From Polyangium sp. 6x1 (GTDB lineage Bacteria; Myxococcota_A; Polyangia; Polyangiales; Polyangiaceae), in contig NZ_JARZHH010000048.1 of NCBI RefSeq assembly GCF_029946515.1, forward strand, positions 1 to 64,000: 64,000 nt of DNA, read 5' to 3'. Positions within the stretch are counted from its first letter, which is position 1. The number at the start of each line of letters is the position of its first letter. The notes below the pieces were generated by a model. That model did not search any database and was not told the origin of the DNA. It worked only from the letters and a program-made list of their open reading frames with translations. Of the stretch, positions 16,439 through 25,622 are shown piece by piece. Position numbers and translations under genes: made by a program.

Positions 16439-18894
16439 GGGAGGGATTGGTGCCCGATTCGGACAAGCTCGTCGTCCTCAACGCCGTGTTGCGCGTGGCG
16501 GCTCGTCATCCGAGCCTGCTCGCGCCGGCCGCGTTCCAGGACCTTTCGCGCGCGCTCGCGGCGCACATCACGTTCGCCTCGGTCGCCGTGCTCCTCCCGG
16601 ACGACGAGGGCCACCAGCGCTTCCACACCGACAACGCCGATCCGAACCTGCCCGGCAACGTGCGCTTCGGCGCTCGTATCCCCTTCGATCCGAGCTTCTA
16701 CCAGCGCATCTACGTCGAGGTTCGTCCGTACATCTGCGACGACACGCGCCTCGGCAACGACATCGAGCGTTCGGTCGGCGAGGTCGGCTACCGGTCCTAC
16801 GTGGCCGTGCCCGTGCGCTCGCCGGACGGCAAGCGCGCGCTCGCCACGGTCTCCATGACCTTCGCGGAGCCGGGGGCCGCGAGCCGCGCGCCCATCGACA
16901 TCCTCGAGGAGATCGCAGACATCATCGGCGCGAGCATCGAGCGCTCGCTCCGGTCCACACGGGAGCGCCGGCTCGCGATGATCCTCGACACCTCGGGGGA
17001 CGCGATGCTCGCGTGGGATCGGAGCGGCCGCGTGACCGACGCGAACCGCGCCGCGCTCACGCTCACAGGCCACACGCGCGAGGAGCTCATCGGCCGGAAC
17101 ATCGGATCGCTGCTCGATCCCGAGCCCGATCCGGCCGTGGGTCTGCCGCAGCCCGATGCGCGCCTCGTGCTCGTCGCGCGCACGCCCGAAGGCGAGGCGC
17201 GCCGCCTGCCCGTGGCCGCGACGATCACGGCCGTGGAGGACGATCCGCTCGTCGCGTGCCACGCGCTCTTGCGTGATCTCTCGGCGTGGGAGGCGAGCGA
17301 GCGTGATGTCGTCGCGCACCTCGCGCGCATTCGCGAGCTCGAAGAGCAGCACCGCACGTTGCTCGACAACGCCCCGCTCGTGATCTTCCGGCTCGATCCG
17401 AGGACGCTCGAGCTCGTCTACCTGAACCACTGCGCCGAGCGGCTGCTCGGCGTCCCGCTCGACGAGGCGCTCGCCACGCCGGGCTTTTTGTGCGGCGTGC
17501 ACGTCGATCCGGAGGGCGCCGCCGCGTACGACGAGGCCGTGCTCCGGGCCCGCGCGGGCATGCGCTCCTCGCCGTACGAGGCCCGCCTCGCGCGCCGCGG
17601 CGCGCACGCGATCACGGCGCGCGGCACGATCTACCCGCTCGTCGGCAAGGGCGGCGAGGTCGTCGCGATCGAGGGCCTCTTCATGGACGTGAGCGTCGAG
17701 CACGCCGCGCGCACGCGCCTGATCCAGGCCGATCGCCTCTCCACGCTCGGCACGCTCGCCGCCGGCGTCGCGCACGAGATCAACAACCCCGCCGCGTTCA
17801 TTCTGCTCGGCATCGACATGATGGCCCGCATGATCGCCGGCCCCGGCGTCGATCTCGGCCCCACGGTCTCCGAGCAGGTGCACCACATGCTCGGAGAGCT
17901 GCGCGACTCCACGCGGCGCATCGTCGACATCGTCCGCGACCTCCGCATGTTCGCCCGCGCGCCGGCCGGCACGCGCCGCATCGCGGTCGACGTGAACCGC
18001 ACGGTCGAGAGCGCCCTCTCGCTCACGCGGGGCCAGATCATCGAGCGTGCGCGCATCGTCCGCGACCTCGGCGACGTGCCGCCCGTCATCATCGATGAGG
18101 GCCGGCTCGGGCAGGTGCTCGTGAACCTGCTCGTCAACGCGGCGCAGGCGATCCCGCGCAACACGCCCGGCGAGCCTGCCGTCACCGTCACGACGCGCAG
18201 CGAGGATCCACGCACGGTGGAGATCGAGGTGCGGGACACGGGCATGGGGATCTCGCCGGAGATCCTCGATCGCATCTGGGATCCGTTCTTCACCACGAAG
18301 GAGCCCGGCGCGGGCACGGGGCTCGGCCTCTCGATCAGCCGCGAGATCATCGAGCGCAGCGGCGGGCGCATCTACGTCGAGAGCCCCATCGAGGGTGAAG
18401 AGCCGCCGCACGGCGCGCGCTTCGTGATCGTCTTGCCGGCCGCGGGGAGGGGAGACTCGTCGATCCCGCCGATGCCGTCGACGCCGCCGCGCTCGATCAA
18501 GAGCGGCGTGCGCGTGCTCGTGGTCGAGGACGAGGCGCCGCTCGCGCGCGCGCTCGCCGAGGAGATCGGCCGGGTGCACGAGGTCTCGGTCGCGGGCGGG
18601 GCGCAGGGCGCGCTGGAGGCCCTCTCGTCGCAGCGGTTCGACGTGATCCTCTGCGATCTCCGGATGCCCGGCATGAGCGGCGAGGCGTTCTACGAGAAGG
18701 TCTGCGCTTCCCGCCCCGACGTCGCGAAGCGATTCGTGTTCATGACGGGCGTCGGCTTCGGCGCCGACGTGGAGCGGTTCCTCTCGGAGTCGGGGCGACC
18801 GGTGCTCGAAAAGCCGTTCTCCGCGGAGGACGCGCTCACGGTGATCCAGAAGGTCGTCACGAGGCACGGGCGCGCCTCGACGGCGGCGCGGTGA
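16435..18894 (+). CDS. Hybrid sensor histidine kinase with GAF, two PAS and receiver
   Basis: 819 residues, ATG overlapping the previous TGA. Domains in order: GAF (about 25-180), PAS (180-290), PAS (305-420), HisKA with phospho-acceptor His447 in AAGVAHEINNP, HATPase with N box VNLLVNAAQAI, G boxes DTGMGIS and GTGLGLS, then a receiver (about 690-815) with phospho-acceptor Asp741 in ILCDLRMPG and Lys in EKPF. No membrane segment, so a cytoplasmic sensor. The receiver is at the C-terminus with no output domain, so it acts in cis or as a relay. The signal is unknown, but coupling to lon and the peptidase hints at proteostasis. Confidence 0.93.
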   Translation: MREGLVPDSDKLVVLNAVLRVAARHPSLLAPAAFQDLSRALAAHITFASVAVLLPDDEGHQRFHTDNADPNLPGNVRFGARIPFDPSFYQRIYVEVRPYICDDTRLGNDIERSVGEVGYRSYVAVPVRSPDGKRALATVSMTFAEPGAASRAPIDILEEIADIIGASIERSLRSTRERRLAMILDTSGDAMLAWDRSGRVTDANRAALTLTGHTREELIGRNIGSLLDPEPDPAVGLPQPDARLVLVARTPEGEARRLPVAATITAVEDDPLVACHALLRDLSAWEASERDVVAHLARIRELEEQHRTLLDNAPLVIFRLDPRTLELVYLNHCAERLLGVPLDEALATPGFLCGVHVDPEGAAAYDEAVLRARAGMRSSPYEARLARRGAHAITARGTIYPLVGKGGEVVAIEGLFMDVSVEHAARTRLIQADRLSTLGTLAAGVAHEINNPAAFILLGIDMMARMIAGPGVDLGPTVSEQVHHMLGELRDSTRRIVDIVRDLRMFARAPAGTRRIAVDVNRTVESALSLTRGQIIERARIVRDLGDVPPVIIDEGRLGQVLVNLLVNAAQAIPRNTPGEPAVTVTTRSEDPRTVEIEVRDTGMGISPEILDRIWDPFFTTKEPGAGTGLGLSISREIIERSGGRIYVESPIEGEEPPHGARFVIVLPAAGRGDSSIPPMPSTPPRSIKSGVRVLVVEDEAPLARALAEEIGRVHEVSVAGGAQGALEALSSQRFDVILCDLRMPGMSGEAFYEKVCASRPDVAKRFVFMTGVGFGADVERFLSESGRPVLEKPFSAEDALTVIQKVVTRHGRASTAAR

Positions 18895-18940
18895 GAGCCG
18901 GATCGACGGCCGCGCCGGTCCATTTCCAGGACAACCCCGC

Positions 18941-20212
18941 CTAGGCTTCGCGCGGCGGTGCCTGGAGCTCGTCGAGGAACGACGGGTCTCCGAGCGCCGC
19001 CCCTCGCTCCGCGTCCGCGCGCGCCTCTTCCGTGCGCCCCATCCTCGCGAGTGCCCGCCCTCGCCAGACGAACGCGGTCGCATCCTCGGGATCCAGCGCG
19101 ATCGAGCGCTCCGCGTCCGCGATGCAGGCCGCGTCGTTGCCCTGATCGAAAAACGCCTCGGCCCGGTTCGACAGCACCCGCGCCGCCTCGGGCGCGAGCT
19201 CGAGCGAGCGCGTGTAATCGGCGATCGCCCCCTCGACGTCGCCCGCGAGGTGCCGCGCGATCCCGCGCGTATCGAACGCGTCCGCCTCCGGCTCGAGGTA
19301 GATCGCCCACGAGGCGTCGGCGATCGCGCGATCGAGCTCGCCCGCCTCGAGCCACGCCGTCGCGCTCGCTCGATACGCGGCTGCGATCGTCGCCGCGTCC
19401 CGCACGCCCCACGTCCACGCCCGCGCTTGCCGCGCATCCCCGAGCGCGTCTCCGATCCGCTCCTCTTCGAGCGCTTGCAGCGCCGAGTCCGCGTGCACGT
19501 TCACCTGCTCGATCCGCGTCGCCTCCGGCGCGGCGAGCACCGTCGATTCGAGCCGGCTCATGAACCGCGGCGACTCTCCTTGCTCATCGAACTCGTAAAA
19601 CACCGGCTCGTCTTCGACCGTGAACACCTCCATGTCGTGCGCGACCGCGAACGCGAGCGCCGCGAGGCCGAAGGCGTGGGTCTCCGGCAAGGCCGAGACG
19701 AGCCGCCCGAGCGGCGTGTCCGGATCGAAGAGCCGATCCAGCAGATCCTCTGTCTCCTCTGCCTGCAAAAGTTCGAGCGAGAGCGACGTTTCTCCCGGCA
19801 GCGCCGCCTGGATCGTCGCGAGCAGCGCGCCCCACTCGTCCTTGCGCAGCTCCCACACGAAGGGGAGGGACCAGCGCACGCGCGCGCCTTCGTGGGCCTC
19901 ATCGCGCAGCGCGCGGATGCGCTCGTCCGCTTGCCGCAGCGTGGCGAGCAGGTGGCCGAGGACAAGGTCGAGATCGGCCGTGGAGGGCAGGGTGACGAGG
20001 TCCTCGCCGTACGGCAAAAAGAGCGGCGGCGCGTCCTCGCCGAGCGCCGCGAGGAACGCGTCGTCGTCGTCGAGCGGCGTGCCCTCTGCGTCGACGAGCT
20101 CGAAGCGCGGCGCGCAAAACATCCGCCCGGCCCCGAGGACGTGCTCGAGGAGCGCGAACGTCGCGAAGCTCCGGTACTCGAAATCCGCGTCACCGATGAG
20201 GAAATGACCCAT
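18941..20212 (-). CDS. TPR protein, unknown function
   Basis: 423 residues. The N-terminal half (about 1-225) is an unrecognised alpha/beta region starting MGHFLIGDADFEYRSFATFALLEHVLG. The C-terminal half has three to four TPRs: ALGDARQARAWTWGVRDAATIAAAYRASATAWLEAGELDRAIADASWAIYL-type repeats, then AGDVEGAIADYTRSLELAPEAA and NDAACIADAERSIALDPED. No signal peptide. Convergent with the histidine kinase and divergent from the large kinase at 20396. Probably a cytoplasmic scaffold. Confidence 0.65.
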   Translation of the reverse strand: MGHFLIGDADFEYRSFATFALLEHVLGAGRMFCAPRFELVDAEGTPLDDDDAFLAALGEDAPPLFLPYGEDLVTLPSTADLDLVLGHLLATLRQADERIRALRDEAHEGARVRWSLPFVWELRKDEWGALLATIQAALPGETSLSLELLQAEETEDLLDRLFDPDTPLGRLVSALPETHAFGLAALAFAVAHDMEVFTVEDEPVFYEFDEQGESPRFMSRLESTVLAAPEATRIEQVNVHADSALQALEEERIGDALGDARQARAWTWGVRDAATIAAAYRASATAWLEAGELDRAIADASWAIYLEPEADAFDTRGIARHLAGDVEGAIADYTRSLELAPEAARVLSNRAEAFFDQGNDAACIADAERSIALDPEDATAFVWRGRALARMGRTEEARADAERGAALGDPSFLDELQAPPREA

Positions 20213-20395
20213 GCGAGGCGTGCATCATGAGCTGCCGGAAGGTGCGCGAGCAAGGGGGGGAGGCGTGCTCCCGCGGGGCTTTTGTCTTGGTGTCGGCCCT
20301 GACTACGAACCGCCCGGGTCGATCCAGAAGGCCGCGGGAAGGGCCGCGAAATGACTTGGATGATCGCGCATCCGCCCGGATAGAATTCCCCGGCG

Positions 20396-23300
20396 ATGTT
20401 GAAGCCAGGGATGCGGGTCGCTGCGCGCTTCGAGCTCGACGATCACACGATTTCGGGCGGGATGGCCACGATCTACCGAGCGCGCGATCTGGAGACGGGC
20501 GCGGTGGTCGCGGTGAAGGTCCTCGGCGGACGCAACGTGCGCGAGATGGAGCGCTTCTCGGCCGAAGCCGTGCTCCTCGCCGAGCTGCGGCATCAGGGCA
20601 TCGTCCGGTACGTCTCCCACGGCTCCCTCCCCACGGGAGAGCTCTTCCTCGTCATGGAGTGGCTCGAAGGCGAGGATCTCTCCGATCGCCTCGCGCGTGG
20701 CCGCTTGCCGCTCGACGAGGCGATCCGGCTCGCGCGGTGCGTGGCCGACGCGCTCGGCGCAGCCCACGCGCGCGGGATCGTTCACCGCGACGTGAAGCCG
20801 AGCAACGTGTTCCTCCTGCGCGGCGACGTGGACGACGCGAAGCTGCTCGACTTCGGCATCGCGCGCCTCGGTTACGGCCGCACGCTCGCGACGCGCACGG
20901 GGACCTTGCTCGGGACGCCCGGATACATGGCCCCCGAGCAAGCGCAAGGGCGCAAGGACGTCGACGCACGCGCCGACGTGTTCTCGCTCGGCGCGATGCT
21001 CTTCGAGTGCCTGACGGGCAGGCCCGCGTTCGCGTCGGAGCAGCTCATGGCCACACTCTCGCGCATCCTGTTCGAGGAGCCGCCGCGCGTGCGCACGATC
21101 CGCAGCGAGACGCCGGCCGCGCTCGATCTGCTGGTCACCTCGATGCTCTGCAAGGATCCCGCGGGCAGGCCGCGCGACGGATCGATGGTCGTCGCCGCGC
21201 TCGACGCGCTCGGGCCGCTGCCCGGAGGGCCGTCGAGCAGCGAGCTCGTGCACTCGTCCGTGATGAGCCGTCCGGCGATCACGGTGCGCGAGCAGCAGCT
21301 TCTCTGCGTCGTGCTCGCGACGAGCACGTTCTCCAAGACGATCGCGGACGGCGACTCCACGGAGACGGACGTGACGCTCACGCCGGGGATGATGGCCGAG
21401 GCCATCCTCCGCCGCAGCCTCCCGAGCCTGCCCGGCGACGCGGTGAGCGCCACCGCGGGCACGCTCGACGATCTAAACGGCGTCGCGATGTCGTACGGCG
21501 GCAAGCTCGAGCGGCTCGTCGACGGGTCGCTGCTCGCGGTGTTCACGGGCGCCGCGGCCGCGATCGATCTCGCGGCGAGGGCCGCGCGGGCGGCAATCTC
21601 GCTCCGCGAGCTCTTGCCGGGCGTGCCGATCGCGGTGGCGACGGGGCGTGGCCTCGTCGCCCAGCAGCTTCCGGTCGGCGAGGCTGCGGAGTCGGCCGCG
21701 CGTACGCTCTCGGCGGCGCGCCGCGAGGGCGTGCGCATGGAGGGGCAGGTGTTCGTCGACGAGGTGACGGCGGGCCTGCTCGATGCGCGCTTCGACGTGC
21801 GGGAAGAGGGGGGTACGCGCGTGCTCGAGGCCGTGCGGGATCGGGCCGACGCGGCGCGCACGCTGCTCGGCAAGCCGAGCCCGTGCGTCGGGCGCGAGCG
21901 GGAGATCGGCACGCTCGTCGCGATCATGGAGGAGAGCATCGCGGAGCCGATCGCGCGCGTCTCGCTGGTGACGGGGCCCGCGGGCGTCGGCAAGTCGCGC
22001 GTCGCGACGGAGGTGCTCCGCAGGCTCGACGCGGCCGGGCACGACCTCGAAGTGTGGGTCGCGCGCGGTGATCCGATGGCCGCGGGCTCGACGTTCGGCA
22101 TGCTCGCGCAGCTCGTCCGCGCCGCCGCGGGCATCGAGGTCGGCGCGCTCGCGGCCGTGCAGGAGGAAAAACTCCTCGCGCGTGTCTCGTCGTGCGTCCC
22201 GGCCGAGGACGTCGTGCGCGTGACCGTCTTCCTCGGCGAGATTCTCGGCCTGCGTTTGCCCGCGGAGCGCAGCCACCTGCTCGCCGCGGCGCGCGCGGAC
22301 GCGATGTTGATGGGCGATCAGATGCGCCGCGCGTTCGAGGACTGGCTCTTCGCGGAGTGCACGAAAAAGCCCGTGCTGCTTCTGCTCGACGATCTGCATT
22401 TCGGCGATCTGCCGACGGTGCGGCTCATCGACGCGGCGTTGCGCCACGCGCGGGAGAAGCCGCTCTGCGTGCTCGCGCTCGCGCGGCCCGAGATCTCGCG
22501 CACCTTCCCGCGCCTCTGGGAGGAGCGCGGCATGCAGGAGGTCCGCCTCGGTGAGCTCGGGCGGCGCGCGAGCGAGCAGCTCTGCAAGGTTTGGCTCGGC
22601 AACACCGTCACGCCGGACCTCACGGCGCGCATCATCGAGCGCGCGGCAGGCAATCCGTTTTACCTCGAAGAGATCGTGCGCGCGGTGGCCTCGGGCCGCG
22701 GCGACGCGCTGCCGGGCACGGTGCTCGCGATGGTGCAAGCGCGCCTCGAGGAGCTCGAGGCCGTCGAGCGCCGCATCCTCCGCGCCGCGAGCGTGTTCGG
22801 CGACGTCTTCTGGCCCTCGGGCGTGGCCGCGCTCGTCGGCGGCGAGAAGAAGGAGGCGTCCGTGCGCGACGCGCTCAGCACGCTCGTCGAGCGCGAGCTC
22901 GTGTTTCGCCGGACCTCGCGCAGGTTCCTCGAGCAGGAGGATCACGCCTTCCGCAACGCGCTCGTGCGCGAGGCGGCCTACGCGACGCTCACGGACGCCG
23001 ATCGCATGCTCGGCCATCGCCTCGCAGCCGCGTGGCTCGAATCGGTGGGCGAGACCGAGGCGATGGTGCTCGCGCAGCACTACGAGCGCGGCGGGGATCT
23101 GATCCGCGCGGCGACGTGGTACGGGCGCGCGGCGGAGACAGCGCTCGAAGGCAGCGACTTCGAGGCCGTGATCGAGCGGAGCGAGCGAGCGATCACCTGC
23201 GGCGCGCAGGGCGAGGAGCTCGGGCGCCTGCGGCTGCGGCAAGCCGAGGCGTACCGCTGGCAAGGCAAGTTCGCCGAGGCCGAGGAGCGTGGCCTCGAGG

Positions 23301-24382
23301 CGATCCAGATCCTGCCCGCGGGCAGCGATCCATGGCTCTTCGCGGTCGGCGAGATGGCGAGCGTGTTCGGCAAGCTCGGCAGCGTCGAGCGCGTCGAGGT
23401 CCTCGGCGACGCACTGCTCACGGTCGCGTGCATGCAGGAGGCGCCCGCGAGCGACGGGCACATCGCGGCACTCTCGCGCACCTCGACGGCGGCGCTCTTG
23501 CTCGGGAAAAACGAGCTCGCAGAGTCGCTGTTCAAGGAGCTCGAGCGGCTCGGGGGCGACTCGGAGAAGCCGCTGGCGAGAGGCTGGATCGAGCGCGCGC
23601 GTGCGTTCCGCGCGCCGTTCGTGGGCGAGACGGGCGCCTCGGCGCGGTACTTCTCGCTCTCGGCCGAGGGGTTCGAGAGGGCCGGCGACGTGCGGAACGC
23701 GTGCCTGCAACGCGCGAACTACGGCGCGTCCTGCCTCGAAGTCGGCGACTGGGTCGGCGCGGAGAAGGCACTCGTGCCAGCGATCGTGGACGCCGAGCGC
23801 ATGGGCGCGAAGCACATCGTCTCGTCGGCGCAGCGCGATCTCGGGTACGCGCTCGCACGGATGGGTCGGCTCGAAGAAGCCAAGACGCTCGAAGAGCAGG
23901 CCGTCGCGGAGTTCGCGGCGCACGGCGATCGTCGGCTGGAAGGCGTGGGGCGCGACGAGCTCGCGACGATCCACCTGATGATGGGCGACCTCGCAGAGGC
24001 GGAGGCCGAGGCGCGGCGCGCGGTGGATCGGCTCGCAGTCGCACCGCCATACCTCTGCCACGGGCACGCGACACTCGCGCGGGTGCTGCTCGCCGTGGGC
24101 AACGCGGACGAGGCGCTCGCGAACGCACGAGCGTCGCGCAAGCTGCTCGCAGAGGTGGGCGCGCTCGAAGAGGGCGAGGGTCTCGTGCGGCTGATCCTGG
24201 CGCGCGCGCTCCACGCAAAAGGAGAGGTCGACGAGGCACGCGCCGTGATCGCAGAGGCGTTGCAAGAGATCGATCGGCGCACAGCGACGATCACGGATCC
24301 GGACGCGCGACAGACGTTCGCCGCGATCCCCGAGCACGTGGAGACCCACGAGATCGCGCGGACCTGGGGAATCGCAGGCTGA
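20396..24382 (+). CDS. Ser/Thr kinase fused to cyclase-like domain and STAND ATPase-TPR
   Basis: 1328 residues. Kinase domain about 10-275: glycine loop ISGGMATIY, Lys in VVAVKVLG, catalytic loop IVHRDVKPSNV, LLDFGIARL, GYMAPEQ. Residues about 300-480 resemble a degenerate class III nucleotidyl cyclase fold (YGGKLERLVDGSLLAVFTG) without an obvious metal pair, so probably regulatory. Next a signalling ATPase: CVGREREI, Walker A GPAGVGKS near 527, Walker B VLLLLDDLHF. The C-terminal 600 residues are TPR-like helices. This is the PknK/AcoK-type layout typical of myxobacteria, a cytoplasmic signal integrator. Partners unknown. Confidence 0.88.
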   Translation: MLKPGMRVAARFELDDHTISGGMATIYRARDLETGAVVAVKVLGGRNVREMERFSAEAVLLAELRHQGIVRYVSHGSLPTGELFLVMEWLEGEDLSDRLARGRLPLDEAIRLARCVADALGAAHARGIVHRDVKPSNVFLLRGDVDDAKLLDFGIARLGYGRTLATRTGTLLGTPGYMAPEQAQGRKDVDARADVFSLGAMLFECLTGRPAFASEQLMATLSRILFEEPPRVRTIRSETPAALDLLVTSMLCKDPAGRPRDGSMVVAALDALGPLPGGPSSSELVHSSVMSRPAITVREQQLLCVVLATSTFSKTIADGDSTETDVTLTPGMMAEAILRRSLPSLPGDAVSATAGTLDDLNGVAMSYGGKLERLVDGSLLAVFTGAAAAIDLAARAARAAISLRELLPGVPIAVATGRGLVAQQLPVGEAAESAARTLSAARREGVRMEGQVFVDEVTAGLLDARFDVREEGGTRVLEAVRDRADAARTLLGKPSPCVGREREIGTLVAIMEESIAEPIARVSLVTGPAGVGKSRVATEVLRRLDAAGHDLEVWVARGDPMAAGSTFGMLAQLVRAAAGIEVGALAAVQEEKLLARVSSCVPAEDVVRVTVFLGEILGLRLPAERSHLLAAARADAMLMGDQMRRAFEDWLFAECTKKPVLLLLDDLHFGDLPTVRLIDAALRHAREKPLCVLALARPEISRTFPRLWEERGMQEVRLGELGRRASEQLCKVWLGNTVTPDLTARIIERAAGNPFYLEEIVRAVASGRGDALPGTVLAMVQARLEELEAVERRILRAASVFGDVFWPSGVAALVGGEKKEASVRDALSTLVERELVFRRTSRRFLEQEDHAFRNALVREAAYATLTDADRMLGHRLAAAWLESVGETEAMVLAQHYERGGDLIRAATWYGRAAETALEGSDFEAVIERSERAITCGAQGEELGRLRLRQAEAYRWQGKFAEAEERGLEAIQILPAGSDPWLFAVGEMASVFGKLGSVERVEVLGDALLTVACMQEAPASDGHIAALSRTSTAALLLGKNELAESLFKELERLGGDSEKPLARGWIERARAFRAPFVGETGASARYFSLSAEGFERAGDVRNACLQRANYGASCLEVGDWVGAEKALVPAIVDAERMGAKHIVSSAQRDLGYALARMGRLEEAKTLEEQAVAEFAAHGDRRLEGVGRDELATIHLMMGDLAEAEAEARRAVDRLAVAPPYLCHGHATLARVLLAVGNADEALANARASRKLLAEVGALEEGEGLVRLILARALHAKGEVDEARAVIAEALQEIDRRTATITDPDARQTFAAIPEHVETHEIARTWGIAG

Positions 24383-24419
24383 GCGCCCGCGGGGGCGGCA
24401 GGGCTTTGGAGGCGCCTCG

Positions 24420-24523
24420 CTGGGGCTTTGCCCCAGGCCCCACCGGGGCTGTCCGCCCCTGGACCCGGACCAGCGCAAGCGCTGGACTCGGGGTCGATGA
24501 ACTGCGCGATGCGCAGTTCATCG
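24420..24523 (-). repeat. Four-hairpin dispersed repeat, copy 1
   Basis: Read on the minus strand this element has four stems in order: H1 24511-24523 with 24495-24507 (13 bp, 3-base loop), H2 24470-24485 (CCAGCGC-TT-GCGCTGG), H3 24445-24459 (GGGGC-GGACA-GCCCC), H4 24420-24436 (CTGGGGC-AAA-GCCCCAG). It lies just after the stop of the large kinase gene and points toward it. Copies 2 and 3 have the same order of stems with different paired bases. Confidence 0.8.
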
Positions 24524-24619
24524 AACAGGCCAGGTCAAGACGAGCGACGAACCCGCCAACCAAGACAGCCGCGCTGACGGTTCTTCCGGCAACGCCCGCA
24601 TGGTCTTGCCATCGGCCTG

Positions 24620-24724
24620 TGGAAGAACTGCGCGGAGCGCAGTTCTTCCATCAAAGGTCCAGGGCTGGCCCTGGTTCGGGTCGAGGGGCGAACAGCCCCC
24701 GCGGGGCCCGGGGCAGAGCCCCGG
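24620..24724 (+). repeat. Four-hairpin dispersed repeat, copy 2
   Basis: Plus-strand copy, opposed to copy 1: H1 24620-24650 (14-bp stem, loop GGA), H2 24659-24674 (CCAGGGC-TG-GCCCTGG), H3 24685-24699, H4 24708-24724 (CCGGGGC-AGA-GCCCCGG). Copies 1 and 2 form an inverted pair in the convergent gap between the kinase and SGNH genes, separated by about 96 bases in which I see no gene. It may serve as a bidirectional terminator or be a REP-like mobile unit. Confidence 0.8.
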
Positions 24725-24751
24725 CGCGGCGCCTCCTCGAGCGAAAGGACG

Positions 24752-25570
24752 TCAGCGTCGCGGCGTCAAAAGAGGCGGCAATCGCGTGGTGGCCTCGTTC
24801 TTCGCGAGCGTCGCCGGAGCGGGCTTGGCTGCGCGGAGGACTTTTTCGAGCTCGCTGGTGACGCCGTCCGCCCATTTTGTCGCGGCTTCGATGCCGGCCG
24901 GGAAGAATCCGTAATGCCAGCCGTCGCCGCCGTCGGGGTACGCGGAGAGCTTCCGGCTGTCGACGAGGTGACAGGCGGGAGCCGCCTTCGGATCGTCTGT
25001 GGCGGCCTGGATGCCGTCGCGCAGCATGGCGTAGACCTTGTCTCCGAAGCTGGGCGACCATTTTCGCATCGAGGGTGGCCCGATCCAGATGCAGACCGTA
25101 TTGGGCCGCGACTTGATGCGCCGGATGGTCTGCTCGACGTTTCCGACCTGGAGTGAAGGCTCCCCGGGCATGTTGCTGCCGAGCCCGACGAGCACGACCT
25201 GCTTTTCGTATGTGCCGGGCGGCGCGAGCAATTCGTCGAGCGTCGGCGCGCGCAGTTTGCGCTCGGGCAGCCGGACTCGTGCGAGGATCGGCGACTTGTC
25301 GCAGCTATGGTAATGGTAGCCGCGCAGCGACACCTTCGCCGTCAGGAGCCACTCCGTGGATGCGCCGCCGAGCGTGTAGCTCTCGAGCTCGGCGTCTTTT
25401 TGCGCGAGGAGCCAGCTGTCGAGCCGGTCTCCGAACGCTGTGAGGCCGTGCGAATCGTAGACCGTCACGAATCGGACCCGCCCGCACGGCGCCGCCTCTG
25501 CTTCCGCTCGGGTCACGAGGAGCGAAGCGAGCGCGATCCCCAGGGAAAGGACGCGACGGAATGCAAGCAC
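24752..25570 (-). CDS. Secreted SGNH/GDSL-like hydrolase
   Basis: 272 residues with a signal peptide (LGIALASLLVTRAEAEA). Block I is V-Y-D-S-H-G near 38-43, the GDS-like motif with the nucleophile Ser; block III-like GLGSNM has the Asn; block V-like DGWHYGF has Asp and His. Together they give the Ser-Asn-His set of the SGNH fold. A periplasmic or secreted esterase/acetylhydrolase is likely; the substrate could be a polysaccharide acetyl group. It heads toward the repeat-filled gap and is followed upstream by the aromatic-repeat protein on the same strand. Confidence 0.75.
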   Translation of the reverse strand: MLAFRRVLSLGIALASLLVTRAEAEAAPCGRVRFVTVYDSHGLTAFGDRLDSWLLAQKDAELESYTLGGASTEWLLTAKVSLRGYHYHSCDKSPILARVRLPERKLRAPTLDELLAPPGTYEKQVVLVGLGSNMPGEPSLQVGNVEQTIRRIKSRPNTVCIWIGPPSMRKWSPSFGDKVYAMLRDGIQAATDDPKAAPACHLVDSRKLSAYPDGGDGWHYGFFPAGIEAATKWADGVTSELEKVLRAAKPAPATLAKNEATTRLPPLLTPRR

Positions 25571-25622
25571 GCGTCTACGTTACCACGCCATTCGCCGCGC
25601 GGAAAGGCCTCGCGCGGCCTCC

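Noticed and set aside
24383-24751. Gene in the convergent gap
   Set aside because: Frames are shadows of hairpin repeats, with no ribosome binding site or domain.
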